Shown here piece after piece: positions 1 to 8,759 of a stretch of DNA of 64,000 nt. The notes below the pieces were generated by a model. That model was given only the letters and a program-made list of their open reading frames with translations. It was not told the DNA's origin and did not search any database. Origin of the DNA: Thalassospira lucentensis (lineage in GTDB: Bacteria > Pseudomonadota > Alphaproteobacteria > Rhodospirillales > Thalassospiraceae); the NCBI RefSeq assembly GCF_011806425.1, contig NZ_JAATOV010000008.1:124001-188000 (forward strand), read 5' to 3'. A program made the translations under genes and the position numbers. Every line of letters starts with the position of its first letter. The first letter of the stretch is position 1.

Positions 1-192
1 ATAGTTATAAGGTGGAAACTTCAGGTGCTTTATTTTTAACCATTTATGTTCTTTTTTATTCTTTTTCGTCTTTCTGAATATTTTGGGTTAGTCCTTTTGA
101 GATGCGTGGGGACCCGGATGTGCAATTGTCAATGCGCTTGGAATAGCCGAGCCTGAAAACGGGGGTAAGGCAAACCCAAGGAGGGCATTGAT

Positions 193-825
193 ATGAATAT
201 GATGCACGACGCTCATTCCCAGCCACGCCGGGTTCTGGCTGTTGGGTTTAATGCGTCTGAAAGCAAAGCATTGGCCGATGGAAATGAGCTGTCGTTTTTT
301 GCTGATCCAGAATTCAGTTTGCTTCATCGCGACACTGTCGGTTTTGATGGCGCAATTATCGATCAGAAACAGCTTGGCAGTTTGCAATATAATCAGGCGC
401 GCTATCTGGTCGAGCTGACCCGCAAAATGCCGCTACTGGCCTATGTGACGGATGCGATTTTCTTTGATTCTCGTCATTGCCCGTGCATACCCGACGGGCT
501 GATTTTCAGATCCCGACTAAGAATGCTCGAAAAAGTATGTCAGCTTGGAAAAGCGGGATATTGGGCTTTGCCCGGGCAACTGGAATGGCAGGATTTGCTT
601 TTGGGCAAATCGCGGGACGATTTGTGCGCCGGATTTGGTGACGTCGAATGGGCATTTCTCAATTGCCTAAAGGACGGACTTTCGAACCGACAAATCGCCG
701 CGAAAATTGAATTGAATATTAGCGAGGTCAAAGTGAAATTGATCGAGCTATATCGACGGTTGGGCGTTGAGAACCGGACGCAGGCCGCTATCGTTGCTTT
801 TTATTTGGCCATGGAACGAGAATAA
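193..825 (+). CDS. LuxR-type transcriptional regulator with degenerate N-terminal domain
   Basis: A 210-residue protein ending in a LuxR/NarL-type helix-turn-helix at about residues 145-205, recognisable from the runs LSNRQIAAKI and YRRLGVENRTQAA. The first 120 residues resemble a receiver-like fold with a hydrophobic strand ending GAIID, but lack the usual acidic pair at the N-terminus, so phosphorylation is doubtful. The start is fixed by a strong AAGGAGG at 178-184, eight bases before ATG. It is followed, 229 bases later, by a secreted protein on the same strand and then by a convergent LuxR gene, so it may regulate that secreted protein; this is inference. No cognate kinase is visible nearby. 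Confidence 0.85.
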   Translation: MNMMHDAHSQPRRVLAVGFNASESKALADGNELSFFADPEFSLLHRDTVGFDGAIIDQKQLGSLQYNQARYLVELTRKMPLLAYVTDAIFFDSRHCPCIPDGLIFRSRLRMLEKVCQLGKAGYWALPGQLEWQDLLLGKSRDDLCAGFGDVEWAFLNCLKDGLSNRQIAAKIELNISEVKVKLIELYRRLGVENRTQAAIVAFYLAMERE

Positions 826-1054
826 TCGAAGTCAGCGTTTGTTTACTCATCTCTGTCTGAAAATAACTCCAGATTATCGATGGTATTATTTCGAATGCCA
901 GATAGTCATTCCGATAGATATTTTCGGGATCATAGGGGGTATTTCCCCTTTATTGGATGTTTCTGAGTTTTTTCAGACTATATAAAAATCGTTATTCGAT
1001 TCTTGTCTGAAGTCTCAAATATTTCAGAGGCTTTTAGGAAAATGAGGTAGTAAA

Positions 1055-1570
1055 ATGACCAGCTCCAGTCTCTTCCGGTTTCTGTCAATTTCTACATTTC
1101 TGCTAATTGTATTTGCCTGCCTGCCGTTTGATGCGCATGCGCAACTCAACAATAAACCTTATTCCTTTGGGACGCCCGATGGCTCTGTCGGGATGAGTAG
1201 GGCGGCAAAGCAAGCGATCATTAACGATCAGCTTTTTAATGTTCGTCCGCAGAATATGTTACGCGGCCTAACAGGTGAGCTTTTGTCGGTTGAGAAAAGC
1301 AAAGGCGGCACAGCGCTTGTTCGTGATTCTGCGGGGGCAACTCTGCCAGGTTATCGCGGAACGAACGTATTTGGTTCGGGGCAGTTTGCAGGTGCATTTA
1401 ACAGCTACTTTGTTTCCGATAGTACCGTCGACCGCCCTCCCTATAATCTTCATGCGCGCGATGCGATTAACGGGTGGATAAATTTGGTCGATACGCGCGG
1501 TGTTCCTTTGATTTCCTATGGTGCGCCGTCCCCCATCGATGCCTGGACCTCGATGGTCCGCTGGAACTAG
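1055..1570 (+). CDS. Hypothetical secreted protein
   Basis: A 171-residue protein with a clear Sec signal peptide: a hydrophobic core around residues 10-25 and a probable cleavage after AHA at about residue 30. The mature part is rich in Gly, Ser and Asn, has one Trp near the middle and two close to the C-terminus, and no cysteine. I do not recognise the family. A ribosome site TGAGGTAG lies just before the ATG. It sits between two LuxR-type regulators, the second convergent, which suggests a regulated envelope or extracellular protein. The upstream 229 bases are AT-rich and could hold its promoter, but no clear box was identified. Confidence 0.75.
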   Translation: MTSSSLFRFLSISTFLLIVFACLPFDAHAQLNNKPYSFGTPDGSVGMSRAAKQAIINDQLFNVRPQNMLRGLTGELLSVEKSKGGTALVRDSAGATLPGYRGTNVFGSGQFAGAFNSYFVSDSTVDRPPYNLHARDAINGWINLVDTRGVPLISYGAPSPIDAWTSMVRWN

Positions 1571-1602
1571 GGGGATGGGCACAAAGGAATTATTCAGGTT
1601 TA

Positions 1603-1636
1603 AGAACGGTTGAGATCAGGCGATCTCGACCGTTCT
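1603..1636. terminator. Strong inverted repeat between convergent genes
   Basis: Two 15-base arms (1603-1617 and 1622-1636) pair with a single G-T wobble around an AGGC loop. The hairpin overlaps the last codons and stop of the minus-strand LuxR gene and lies 32 bases after the stop of the secreted protein. Neither side has a good T-run, so it may be a poor bidirectional terminator or an mRNA 3'-end stabilising hairpin. Confidence 0.45.
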
Positions 1637-2311
1637 AAAGGCAGGTGTCGGCCGGGAACGCAATGCCCAGATTGCCGCCTGCGTGCGGTTATCGACCTTT
1701 ATTTTGCGCAGGATACTTTTCACGTGCACTTTTACGGTCGCCTCTGAAATATTTAAGTTCAGAGCAATGCGTTTATTGGAATCGCCGCGCGCCAGGCAAT
1801 CAAGGATCTCTCTTTCGCGGTGAGAAAGATCGATATTGTCGCATGTATGATCGGAAATCCCGATGGACGACATATACTGAAAGCGCTCCATCATCACATT
1901 GGCCAGATTTGAAGGGTAAATCTTTTCGCCTTCGCTCATAAGCCGCAATGAGAGCTCAATGGTTGTCTGCGAGACATCATTTAACAGTGCGCCGCTAACC
2001 CCTAGCTGAAACAACGTGAACAGTTGATCTGCCCGATAATCATTGGCCAGAGTCATGATGTTGACATCAGGGAAGTTCAGGTGAAACTGACTGAGCTGAC
2101 TGATTTGGTCATCGAATGTATCGATGTTGAAGATCACCGTACGAAGATCTTCGTCATCGGGCATAGTCTTGATCAGTTTTTCCAGATTGGGCGCGCCCAT
2201 GATGTGGGTGTCGTCTATCTTGCCCAAAATGCTTGTCAAACCACTCCGCAAAAGAGTGCTCGAGTGAACTACAGCAATCATTGACGATGTAGTTTCATTG
2301 TTCGGTCGCAT
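1616..2311 (-). CDS. NarL/LuxR-type regulator with pseudo-receiver domain
   Basis: A 231-residue regulator with a receiver-like N-terminus and a C-terminal LuxR helix-turn-helix (LSHREREILDCLARGDSNKRI region, then VKVHVKSIL and VDNRTQAA). The receiver hallmark residues are replaced: the acidic pair is His16-Ser17, the phospho-acceptor position is Asn62 (VIFNID), and the usual Lys is Asn111 (ALLNDVS). It is therefore probably not controlled by phosphorylation. I chose ATG at 2311, which has AGGGG eight bases ahead, over an in-frame GTG at 2338 that adds nine residues. It is convergent with the secreted-protein gene. Confidence 0.88.
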   Translation of the reverse strand: MRPNNETTSSMIAVVHSSTLLRSGLTSILGKIDDTHIMGAPNLEKLIKTMPDDEDLRTVIFNIDTFDDQISQLSQFHLNFPDVNIMTLANDYRADQLFTLFQLGVSGALLNDVSQTTIELSLRLMSEGEKIYPSNLANVMMERFQYMSSIGISDHTCDNIDLSHREREILDCLARGDSNKRIALNLNISEATVKVHVKSILRKIKVDNRTQAAIWALRSRPTPAFRTVEIA

Positions 2312-2978
2312 AGTGATAGCCCCTGTTTTACGGCGCACTCCGACTATTTGCAGAGCACGTCCCCCAAGATAAAAGTTTGATCACTTTTCTGCTCCGATGG
2401 AGGCAGCGAGGCCCCCTTAAGAGTCTTATTGTTGTTTGCGGGGTGTGTCCCCCTTTGATGAGTGGCGTTAAGTTAGTCCGATTAAGATGATCGGTCTATA
2501 ATCCACCAGGGTTAATCAACCCACGGTCGCGACCCATAAGGGGTAGCCATCTTGTGTCCTTGGGCTGTGCGCATTGTTAAGCATGGCGGAAGCAGAAGTG
2601 TTAGGGGCAAATGCACCTATTCGTACTTTTTTTCATAAAAAACAGGGTGTTTTGTCGTCGAAATCTTGTGCGAAAATGCCCAAAGAGTTTGATTTCTATT
2701 GATATTTTGGGCCTATCCACTCGGATATATCCGGAGCGCTTAGTAAAGGTCTAAATTCGACGTCGCAGCGTTATTTGGACCTTGGTGTCCACAAAAAGAC
2801 CGCGAATCGCGAAAAGAATGCTCCGAGTCGCGTCTTGAGAAACGGCAGAAAACTGCGATTTTTTCCCCTGCGCAAGAGGTTGCCCCCATCCTTAATGGTC
2901 GCGACCGGCTGTTCTTTAGAAGAGTATGAAGTACTACCCTTGCGGGTAAGTTTCACCGTGTCTTTGGGGCGGGGCAGA
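2312..2978. other. Long intergenic region with two copies of a 10-bp palindrome
   Basis: About 670 bases separate the start of the minus-strand LuxR gene from the 3' end of the NUDIX gene. The perfect palindrome GGTCGCGACC occurs at 2525-2534 and again at 2897-2906. The part nearest the LuxR gene should hold its promoter. Short ORFs on both strands around 2771-3086 have no ribosome site and do not look coding. The 2770-2950 stretch has several small hairpins (for example GGAC-GTCC at 2788-2801) and could encode a small RNA, but I cannot assign one. Confidence 0.4.
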
Positions 2979-3383
2979 TCAGATGTCGAAAAGGGCGGCG
3001 GTGATCTTTTGACCCATCGGTGCCATCAGGTGACGTTCGTGCGGGGTAAGCCAGCGCATCTCGGCAATCTCGCGCGCCGGCGATAGTGTCCCGGTATAGT
3101 CGGCGATGAAGCAGGTCATACGCACAATCGCACCGTTTGGCTGGTTATGGCCATGTCCGGCAAAAATGCCAAGTTCGCGGATGGTTTCGGGAAGAAGTGT
3201 CACGCCGAGTTCTTCATTGATTTCGCGTTTGACGGCATCAAGGGGTGTTTCGCCCGGATCAACCTTGCCGCCAGGCAGATAAAACCGATCCCGGCCGTGG
3301 CTGCGCACGGATAGGATCTTTGCACCATCGCGCAAGATCCAATTGGCGGTTTCGATGACTTTGACGGTATCAGGCTGTGTCAT
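2979..3383 (-). CDS. NUDIX hydrolase
   Basis: A 134-residue single-domain NUDIX protein that would hydrolyse a nucleoside diphosphate linked to another group. The complete NUDIX box is present: Gly39, Glu45, then Arg53-Glu54-Ile55, Glu57-Glu58 and Gly60-Val61, matching Gx5Ex7REUxEExGU. The gene starts 20 bases after the nadC stop on the same strand, so the two are probably co-transcribed. This makes a link to NAD or nucleotide turnover possible, but sequence alone does not give the substrate. GGGAC before the ATG is a weak ribosome site. Confidence 0.9.
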   Translation of the reverse strand: MTQPDTVKVIETANWILRDGAKILSVRSHGRDRFYLPGGKVDPGETPLDAVKREINEELGVTLLPETIRELGIFAGHGHNQPNGAIVRMTCFIADYTGTLSPAREIAEMRWLTPHERHLMAPMGQKITAALFDI

Positions 3384-3403
3384 GTCCCAAAATCTTGTTT
3401 GTC

Positions 3404-4243
3404 TTACAAAATGGCGACATCAAGCCCAATATCGACGGCCGGGGCCGATTGGGTAATTCGGCCAACTGATACGTAATCAACACCGGTCGCCGCGATCGCA
3501 CCAATGGTCTGAAGGTTCACACCGCCCGATGCTTCGGTTTTGCAGCGGCCATCGACAATCGCAACGGCTTTGCGCAGCATATCCGGACCCATGTTATCAA
3601 GCAGGATGATGTCGGCACCTGCTGTCGCGGCCTCGGTCACTTGATCAAGGGTATCGCATTCAACTTCGATCTTGGGCAGGTTGGCGGCGCGTGCGGCTTG
3701 CACGCATTTGGTGATCGATCCGACAACACCGATATGGTTGTCCTTGATCATCACCCCGTCATAGAGGCCCATGCGGTGGTTCTGAGCGCCGCCCATGCGG
3801 GTGGCATATTTTTCAAGCTTGCGCCAACCGGGAAGTGTTTTGCGCGTATCTAGAAGGGTCGCTTCTGTGTCGCCCATTGCCGCCACATAGGTCCGCGTCG
3901 TGGTCGCAATGCCAGATAAATGTTGCAGGGTGTTCAGGGCGGTTCGCTCTGCGGTTAAAATACCGCGCGCATTGCCTTCAACCACTGCCAGAACGTCCTT
4001 GGCCGAAATCTCATCACCGTCTTCACAGTTTTTGGTGATTTTGGCATCCGGGACCAGTTTGCGGAAACATTCCAGCGCAATATCAAGCCCGGCGACCACG
4101 ATATCTTCGCGCGTTTCAAGTGCCACACGCAGCCGCGCATTTTCGGGCACCACATTGTCCGATGTGATGTCGCCAGGGCCGATATCCTCGGCAAAGGCAT
4201 GGTCGATGAATTGCGAAATTTCAGCAGCGGTCAGGGCGTTCAT
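3404..4243 (-). CDS. nadC: Nicotinate-nucleotide pyrophosphorylase (carboxylating)
   Basis: A 279-residue quinolinate phosphoribosyltransferase, which converts quinolinate and PRPP to nicotinate mononucleotide in de novo NAD synthesis in the cytosol. Family hallmarks are the TRKTLPGWR substrate loop, NHRMGLYDGVMIKDNH, EVECDTLDQ and the C-terminal GVDYVSVGRIT phosphate-binding region. Length is normal for the family. It lies 79 bases downstream of nadA on the same strand, with an intrinsic terminator hairpin in the gap, so it may have its own promoter or depend on readthrough. The NUDIX gene follows closely. Confidence 0.97.
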   Translation of the reverse strand: MNALTAAEISQFIDHAFAEDIGPGDITSDNVVPENARLRVALETREDIVVAGLDIALECFRKLVPDAKITKNCEDGDEISAKDVLAVVEGNARGILTAERTALNTLQHLSGIATTTRTYVAAMGDTEATLLDTRKTLPGWRKLEKYATRMGGAQNHRMGLYDGVMIKDNHIGVVGSITKCVQAARAANLPKIEVECDTLDQVTEAATAGADIILLDNMGPDMLRKAVAIVDGRCKTEASGGVNLQTIGAIAATGVDYVSVGRITQSAPAVDIGLDVAIL

Positions 4244-4281
4244 GATGGGGCAGCCGTTTTGAAGTCATCTGGGAAATGGAA

Positions 4282-4310
4282 AACAGCCCCGCATGGCCTG
4301 CGGGGCTGTT
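4282..4310 (-). terminator. Terminator between nadA and nadC
   Basis: A perfect 11-bp stem (AACAGCCCCGC at 4282-4292 and its complement at 4300-4310) has a 7-base loop and, on the minus strand, is followed by TTTTCCATTT. It lies just after the nadA stop and before nadC, so it would end or attenuate the nadA transcript. Confidence 0.75.
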
Positions 4311-4322
4311 CGACAGCTTGGC

Positions 4323-5345
4323 TTAGGCCGCGTCGTCTTTTTTCAATGGAATGCCTTTTGACATTTCCAGCATCCGTTCAAGCGGTTTAACCGCTGCCAC
4401 GCGCAAATCTTCGGGCATGACAATCTGTGGGCCGTTATTGACCAAGCACAGATACAGCTTTTCAAGCGTGTTAAGCTCCATGAACGGGCAATTGTTACAC
4501 GCGCAACTGCCATCCGCACCTGGGACTGGAATGAATTCCTTGTGCGGGGCTGCTTTTTCCATCTGGTGGATGATATGCGGTTCGGTGGCGATCAGATATT
4601 TTTGATCTGGACCGTTAATCACATATTCCAAAATCGCCCGGGTCGATCCAATGTGATCGGCATGTTTCAAAATGCCGTCGTGGCATTCTGGGTGGGCGGC
4701 GATTTTGGCATCCGGGTTCTGGGTTTTCAGACGGATCAATTCACGCTCGGAAAACTGCTCATGCACGATGCACGATCCGTTCCACAGCGTCATGTCACGA
4801 CCGGTTTTCTTGGCAAGGTAGCTACCAAGATGGCGGTCTGGCGCCCAAAGGATTGGTTTGTCAGCTGGGATTTGATCAATGATCTCGGCCGCGTTGGACG
4901 AGGTCACGATAATGTCCGATGCTGCCTTCACCTCTGCCGAGCAGTTGATATAGGTGATCGATACGTGATCGGGATGCTGTTCGCGGAATTTGCGGAACGG
5001 CTCTGGCTGGCAAGAATCTTCAAGCGAGCAACCCGCTTTTGAATCAGGCAGCAGAACGGTTTTGTTCGGGCTGAGGATCTTGGCCACTTCGGCCATGAAG
5101 CGCACGCCGCAAAACACGATGACATCCGCATCGGTTTCGGCCGCTTTGCGCGACAGATCAAGGCTATCGCCGACAAAATCGGCAAGATCCTGAATTTCCC
5201 CATCCTGATAGTAATGGGCCAGAATGATCGCATTCTTTTCTTTCTTAAGGCGGGCAATTTCCGCCTCAAGATCCAAAGTCGGATCAATCTGCATTTCCGA
5301 CATTGCGTCCGCCGAAGCTTCGGCAATTGTAATCATTTCATTCAT
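4323..5345 (-). CDS. nadA: Quinolinate synthase A
   Basis: A 340-residue [4Fe-4S] enzyme condensing iminoaspartate with dihydroxyacetone phosphate to quinolinate. The three expected cluster cysteine regions are present: [10 protein letters not shown] near residue 106, GSCIVHEQF, and the C-terminal [29 protein letters not shown] near residue 42 is the typical N-terminal signature. nadC follows downstream after a terminator hairpin. No nadB (L-aspartate oxidase) is adjacent, so the iminoaspartate source must be encoded elsewhere. The upstream 500 bases hold no gene on this strand. Confidence 0.97.
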   Translation of the reverse strand: MNEMITIAEASADAMSEMQIDPTLDLEAEIARLKKEKNAIILAHYYQDGEIQDLADFVGDSLDLSRKAAETDADVIVFCGVRFMAEVAKILSPNKTVLLPDSKAGCSLEDSCQPEPFRKFREQHPDHVSITYINCSAEVKAASDIIVTSSNAAEIIDQIPADKPILWAPDRHLGSYLAKKTGRDMTLWNGSCIVHEQFSERELIRLKTQNPDAKIAAHPECHDGILKHADHIGSTRAILEYVINGPDQKYLIATEPHIIHQMEKAAPHKEFIPVPGADGSCACNNCPFMELNTLEKLYLCLVNNGPQIVMPEDLRVAAVKPLERMLEMSKGIPLKKDDAA

Positions 5346-5845
5346 GGCGTCGTCTCATCTCGCCTGTTGCAAGCCGGAGATAAGAAGCGGGGCCCAGCAT
5401 TGCAAGTTAATGACAGTTTGAAACCTGAATATCGCCATTAGGCCGCGATAGCAAGGAAATGGGCAAACTGTTGCGGATTGTCCGGGGTTTCGGGGCTAAT
5501 CGGTTGATGTTTGGCCATTTGCTGCTGTAACGGTGCCCGCGCAAAAAGATCGAAATGGCGGTTAAGCGAATACTGAGTCAATTAAAAATAAAAATATGTT
5601 CATTGTAAAATATCAATAAATGTTCATACAGTGAATGCTGGATGATTTTTTGGTGCGTCACATAAATAAAGAAAGTGATTGTTCGATTTTTATTTATGAG
5701 ATGCGGATAGGTTATGCCCCGTATTCCCAAGGCATAAGTGTGAATTTTGCCTCTCTGTTACTGAAAAATATATCCGACCCTTTCACCAATGGAAAATTCT
5801 GTTGGTTCTTCCTAACCAACGCGCTGTTGCGCGGTAGGAGCTATT
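5346..5845. other. Intergenic region, AT-rich in its second half
   Basis: This is the divergent spacer between nadA (minus) and a small gene at 5846 (plus), and should hold both promoters. From about 5580 to 5800 it is markedly AT-rich with two copies of ATGTTCAT (near 5596 and 5617). A 77-codon reading frame at 5635-5868 has no ribosome site and unusual composition, so I do not call it. No structured RNA was recognised. Confidence 0.5.
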
Positions 5846-6172
5846 TTGACAAATCGTACCACATCTAAAATTCTGAATTTTGTAAGACCGTTTAGCTTGC
5901 GTGGTCTGGCCGAAGTTCTGCCTGCCGGGTCTTATAAAGTCATGACCGAAGAAATGCAGGACGAGAAAGTCACATATCCAACCTGGCAGTGGGTTTCGAC
6001 GCAGATGCACCTAAACACCAATTCGGACCGTTCCGACGATGCCCGGATGATGGCTGTTGATCCGCGTGATCTTGAAGTGGCGTATTTGCGCGATCAAAGA
6101 ATGATCGATGCCCGCCCAAAAGTCGCCTTTTCGGCCAGAGGGTCGAATACCCGCGCCAAACGCGTCTTTTGA
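5846..6172 (+). CDS. Small conserved-type hypothetical protein
   Basis: A 108-residue soluble protein of unknown function. Its N-terminus, NFVRPFSLRGLAEVLPAGSY followed by an acidic stretch, resembles a class of short alphaproteobacterial hypothetical proteins with an RPF.L....LPAG.Y.V.TEEE pattern; this is from memory and not verified. The predicted start is TTG at 5846, supported by TAGGAG ending five bases before it. The C-terminus is basic and rich in Arg, Ala and Ser. It is convergent with the glutamine synthetase gene and has no obvious functional partner. Confidence 0.65.
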   Translation: MTNRTTSKILNFVRPFSLRGLAEVLPAGSYKVMTEEMQDEKVTYPTWQWVSTQMHLNTNSDRSDDARMMAVDPRDLEVAYLRDQRMIDARPKVAFSARGSNTRAKRVF

Positions 6173-6234
6173 TCGTCCCCCGGTTAGGGAAACCTGACCG
6201 GACGCCATGCTTACACAAGATACTTAGCGATAAC

Positions 6235-6270
6235 AAAAAGCGCATGTGGCGGCCCGAATGTAAGGCCGCC
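6235..6270 (-). terminator. Candidate terminator of the glutamine synthetase gene
   Basis: A 7-bp GC-only stem (GGCGGCC 6248-6254, GGCCGCC 6264-6270) with a 9-base loop lies between convergent genes. On the minus strand a T5 run follows after a gap of about eight bases, which is longer than ideal. It may instead simply be a 3'-end hairpin. Confidence 0.35.
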
Positions 6271-6325
6271 CAAAGCTGCTTTGGGGCTTAAATAAAGTCC
6301 GACCAGATTGCCGCATCAGCAGCGA

Positions 6326-7714
6326 TCAAATCGAAAACCCGTAATATTCCCACTCAGCCGCACTGACTTTCAGCGCCATCTGTTCATATTCCGCCTGCTT
6401 AATTTTGGTAAAGGCGGTGTGGAACCGTGGGCCAAGTGTGCGCTTATTAAAATCAGATACGGCAAATTGATCAATCGCGTCGAGCCAATGACGCGGAAGG
6501 TCATTGGGGGCTTTGGCCTGACCGATTTCATCTTCGCATGCCTTGCCCGGATCAATTTTGCCTTCAATCCCGTCAAGTGCGGCGCCAAGGGTCACGGCGG
6601 CCACCAGATACGGATTGGCATCCACACCGGCGATGCGATGTTCAAAATGGCGGGTTTTGCCCGGCGTTCCGGGCACACGCAATGCCACGGTACGGTTTTC
6701 AACACCCCAATCATCTGAGGCCGGCGAATACATCGCCGATGCAAACCGGCGCCATGAATTCATAAACGGGGCGAGCAACAGCATGGTTTCGCCAATTGTG
6801 CCGCGCACGCCGCCAATGGCGTTGAGCATCAGCGGGCTTAACGAACCATCCGCCTGATCGGCAAACAGGTTGTTGCCGTCCTCATCGGCCAGGGATAAAT
6901 GCAAATGCATGCCCGATCCGGCTTCATTGCCAAATGGTTTGGGCATAAAAACAGCTTCCAGCCCAAAACGTCGCGCCACAGTCCGGATCAGGCGTTTGGC
7001 GATAATAACGTCATCGGCGGCCCGCAAAAGATTGCGATACCGGATCGTCATTTCATATTGCCCCGGACCATACTCAGAAATCAGCGTTTCCAGCGTCAGG
7101 TCAAGATGCTTGGCGCCTTCATAAATCGCATCAAACAGCGGCGACATTTCATCGATTTCATCAACCGACATGGTATTGCGCAGGCGCGACCGCCGCTTTG
7201 TCAGGGCGTATGACGCTGGCTCATAAAGGCCATCTGCCGTCGGGGTTGGATTGACCAAGTAAAATTCAAGCTCAAACGCGCCCATGGGGGTAAAACCCAT
7301 TTTTGCAGCACGTTTGACTTGGCTGACAAACACATTGCGCGGATCAACATCGTGCCCCGTGCCGTCTTCTTCATACATGCTGATCAAAATCTGCCCACGC
7401 CCGGTATGGGGCAAATAGCCCAACGTGCCCGGCACCGGCCAGCATCGGCAATCACCACCGCCACCGGTCTGGACCAAGCCACAATCATCGACATCTTCGC
7501 CAGATACATCCTGCCCAAAGATGGAACTTGGCAGGCCCCGCCCGGATTTATAGATGCTTTCGAGTTCGTGACGGCGGATCATCTTGCCCCGGCCAATGCC
7601 ATGAAAATCGGTGAGGATGATATCAATGGCTTCAACATCCGGATATTTCGCAAGGAATGCCTCGGCTTCGGTGATCGCTGATCCGCTGGGCGAGGTTGTT
7701 GTCGTATTGTTCAT
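6326..7714 (-). CDS. Glutamine synthetase family protein, PuuA-like (gamma-glutamylputrescine synthetase type)
   Basis: A 462-residue glutamine synthetase superfamily enzyme that ligates glutamate to an amine using ATP. Visible landmarks are the N-terminal FHGIGRGK segment, the metal site GAFELEFYL, PGQYEMTIRY, the ATP/metal helix GSGMHLHLSL, and the C-terminal NRTVALRVP and EHRIAGVDANPY motifs. The length and sequence style are closer to gamma-glutamylputrescine or polyamine ligases than to GlnA. An agmatinase gene (about 42 kb away in the window) would produce putrescine, but there is no direct linkage. No aldehyde dehydrogenase or oxidase partner is adjacent, so the exact amine is uncertain. 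Confidence 0.87.
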   Translation of the reverse strand: MNNTTTTSPSGSAITEAEAFLAKYPDVEAIDIILTDFHGIGRGKMIRRHELESIYKSGRGLPSSIFGQDVSGEDVDDCGLVQTGGGGDCRCWPVPGTLGYLPHTGRGQILISMYEEDGTGHDVDPRNVFVSQVKRAAKMGFTPMGAFELEFYLVNPTPTADGLYEPASYALTKRRSRLRNTMSVDEIDEMSPLFDAIYEGAKHLDLTLETLISEYGPGQYEMTIRYRNLLRAADDVIIAKRLIRTVARRFGLEAVFMPKPFGNEAGSGMHLHLSLADEDGNNLFADQADGSLSPLMLNAIGGVRGTIGETMLLLAPFMNSWRRFASAMYSPASDDWGVENRTVALRVPGTPGKTRHFEHRIAGVDANPYLVAAVTLGAALDGIEGKIDPGKACEDEIGQAKAPNDLPRHWLDAIDQFAVSDFNKRTLGPRFHTAFTKIKQAEYEQMALKVSAAEWEYYGFSI

Positions 7715-7796
7715 GCGGTTTCGGTCCTGACCGTTACATCCTTCGAAGTGTTATCGCTTCGGGGGCGAGATGCATTATTGCCAATTCAGAGAGCTA

Positions 7797-8153
7797 TCAG
7801 TTCTTGGTAAAAAATGTCGCTTTACAGATGCGGCCATCATTTATCTCGTAAATACACAGCATTTCTACCTCGCCTTTGCCTTGGGGGAAATTGCGTGTAA
7901 CCATTTCATGGTCAATCACAACGTTTCCCACGACCGAGCGATGAATTAACCGCGCATGAAGGTCGGGTTCCAAAAACCGAGCTTCAAATCTTTGGCGTAT
8001 TTCCGCGTGGCCTGTGGCCAGTAATGCGCCGTGTAACGCATAAAGCTCAGCATCCTTGTCATAGCATGTGAGAAGATCATCGATCTTTTTTGAATTATAT
8101 GCGTCAAGCTGTGCCTGCACGATGCCAAGAGGTACTGTGGTTTTTGTTATCAT
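7797..8153 (-). CDS. SnoaL/NTF2-like protein
   Basis: A 118-residue protein with an NTF2-like cone fold pattern: an N-terminal helix ending in DAYNSKKIDDLLTCYDKDAELY, then HGALLATGHAEIRQRFEARF, and C-terminal strands containing EVEMLCIYEINDGRICKATFF. Proteins of this type are ketosteroid-isomerase-like enzymes or binding proteins; no substrate can be inferred. It starts 14 bases after the stop of the methyltransferase on the same strand, so they are probably co-transcribed. Confidence 0.8.
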   Translation of the reverse strand: MITKTTVPLGIVQAQLDAYNSKKIDDLLTCYDKDAELYALHGALLATGHAEIRQRFEARFLEPDLHARLIHRSVVGNVVIDHEMVTRNFPQGKGEVEMLCIYEINDGRICKATFFTKN

Positions 8154-8167
8154 TTTTGACGATATCC

Positions 8168-8659
8168 TTAGCCCTGAAAACGACGGAAGAAATAGCGATC
8201 TTTCGGCACACCTTCTGGGAGCGGTTCTTCGATGGTATTGGGCACGTCGATCTTCTGATCGGATGCAACAATCGCCCCGGTCATCAGCGCCTTCGGCAGG
8301 GTTTGACCAATAAAGGCCGCGATTTTGGCGTTCAGGTCTTCGTCCCCGGTGCCAACATCGGAATGGACCAGTGCCACCTTGCCTTTGAACCGTTCAACCG
8401 CGGTCGGCAGGGTTTCAAAAATATCGCCAAGGAACAGGTGGTCATCATCTGGAATGCATTTCGGATGGGCGGCAATCTGACGATCGAACACATAGATTTC
8501 CCGGTCGGGCATGATTTCACGCAAATGATCAAATGTGCGACCGTTGCCAAGGCCAATTTCCAAAATGATCCCGTCTTGATCCTTGATCATGTCCGCGGCC
8601 GCATTCAGGCAGTCGCGTTGGGCTTGCAGGCGGCGGATAACACTGTTGAGGCGTGACAT
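8168..8659 (-). CDS. Class I SAM-dependent methyltransferase-like protein
   Basis: A 163-residue small Rossmann protein with a clear motif I, ILEIGLGNGRTFDHL, near residue 31, an acidic strand-2 end (YVFDR), and DIFETLP and LVHSDVGTG in the right places for a SAM fold. It is short and has no recognisable substrate domain, so the acceptor is unknown. It lies between a GST-like gene upstream (100 bases) and a SnoaL-like gene downstream (14 bases) on the same strand. It could act on a small metabolite in the same process, but this is inference only. Confidence 0.8.
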   Translation of the reverse strand: MSRLNSVIRRLQAQRDCLNAAADMIKDQDGIILEIGLGNGRTFDHLREIMPDREIYVFDRQIAAHPKCIPDDDHLFLGDIFETLPTAVERFKGKVALVHSDVGTGDEDLNAKIAAFIGQTLPKALMTGAIVASDQKIDVPNTIEEPLPEGVPKDRYFFRRFQG

Positions 8660-8759
8660 TTAATCGGGTCTCCGGGGTTATGGGGCAATACGCATTGTTG
8701 GCGTTAATCTGGTGCAAAAAATGCCCGGTGCCAAGGCATCGGGCATTAAAAGCGATAAA

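Noticed and set aside
947..960. 14-base match CCTTTATTGGATGT also found near 41957
   Set aside because: A few shared 14-mers are expected by chance in 64 kb, and the contexts are unrelated.
2770..2950. 6S RNA or other known small RNA
   Set aside because: Several small hairpins are present, but I could not build a 6S-like long bulged helix or match another family.
5635..5868. Plus-strand open frame of 77 codons
   Set aside because: It lies in an AT-rich promoter region with no Shine-Dalgarno and overlaps the better-supported gene at 5846.
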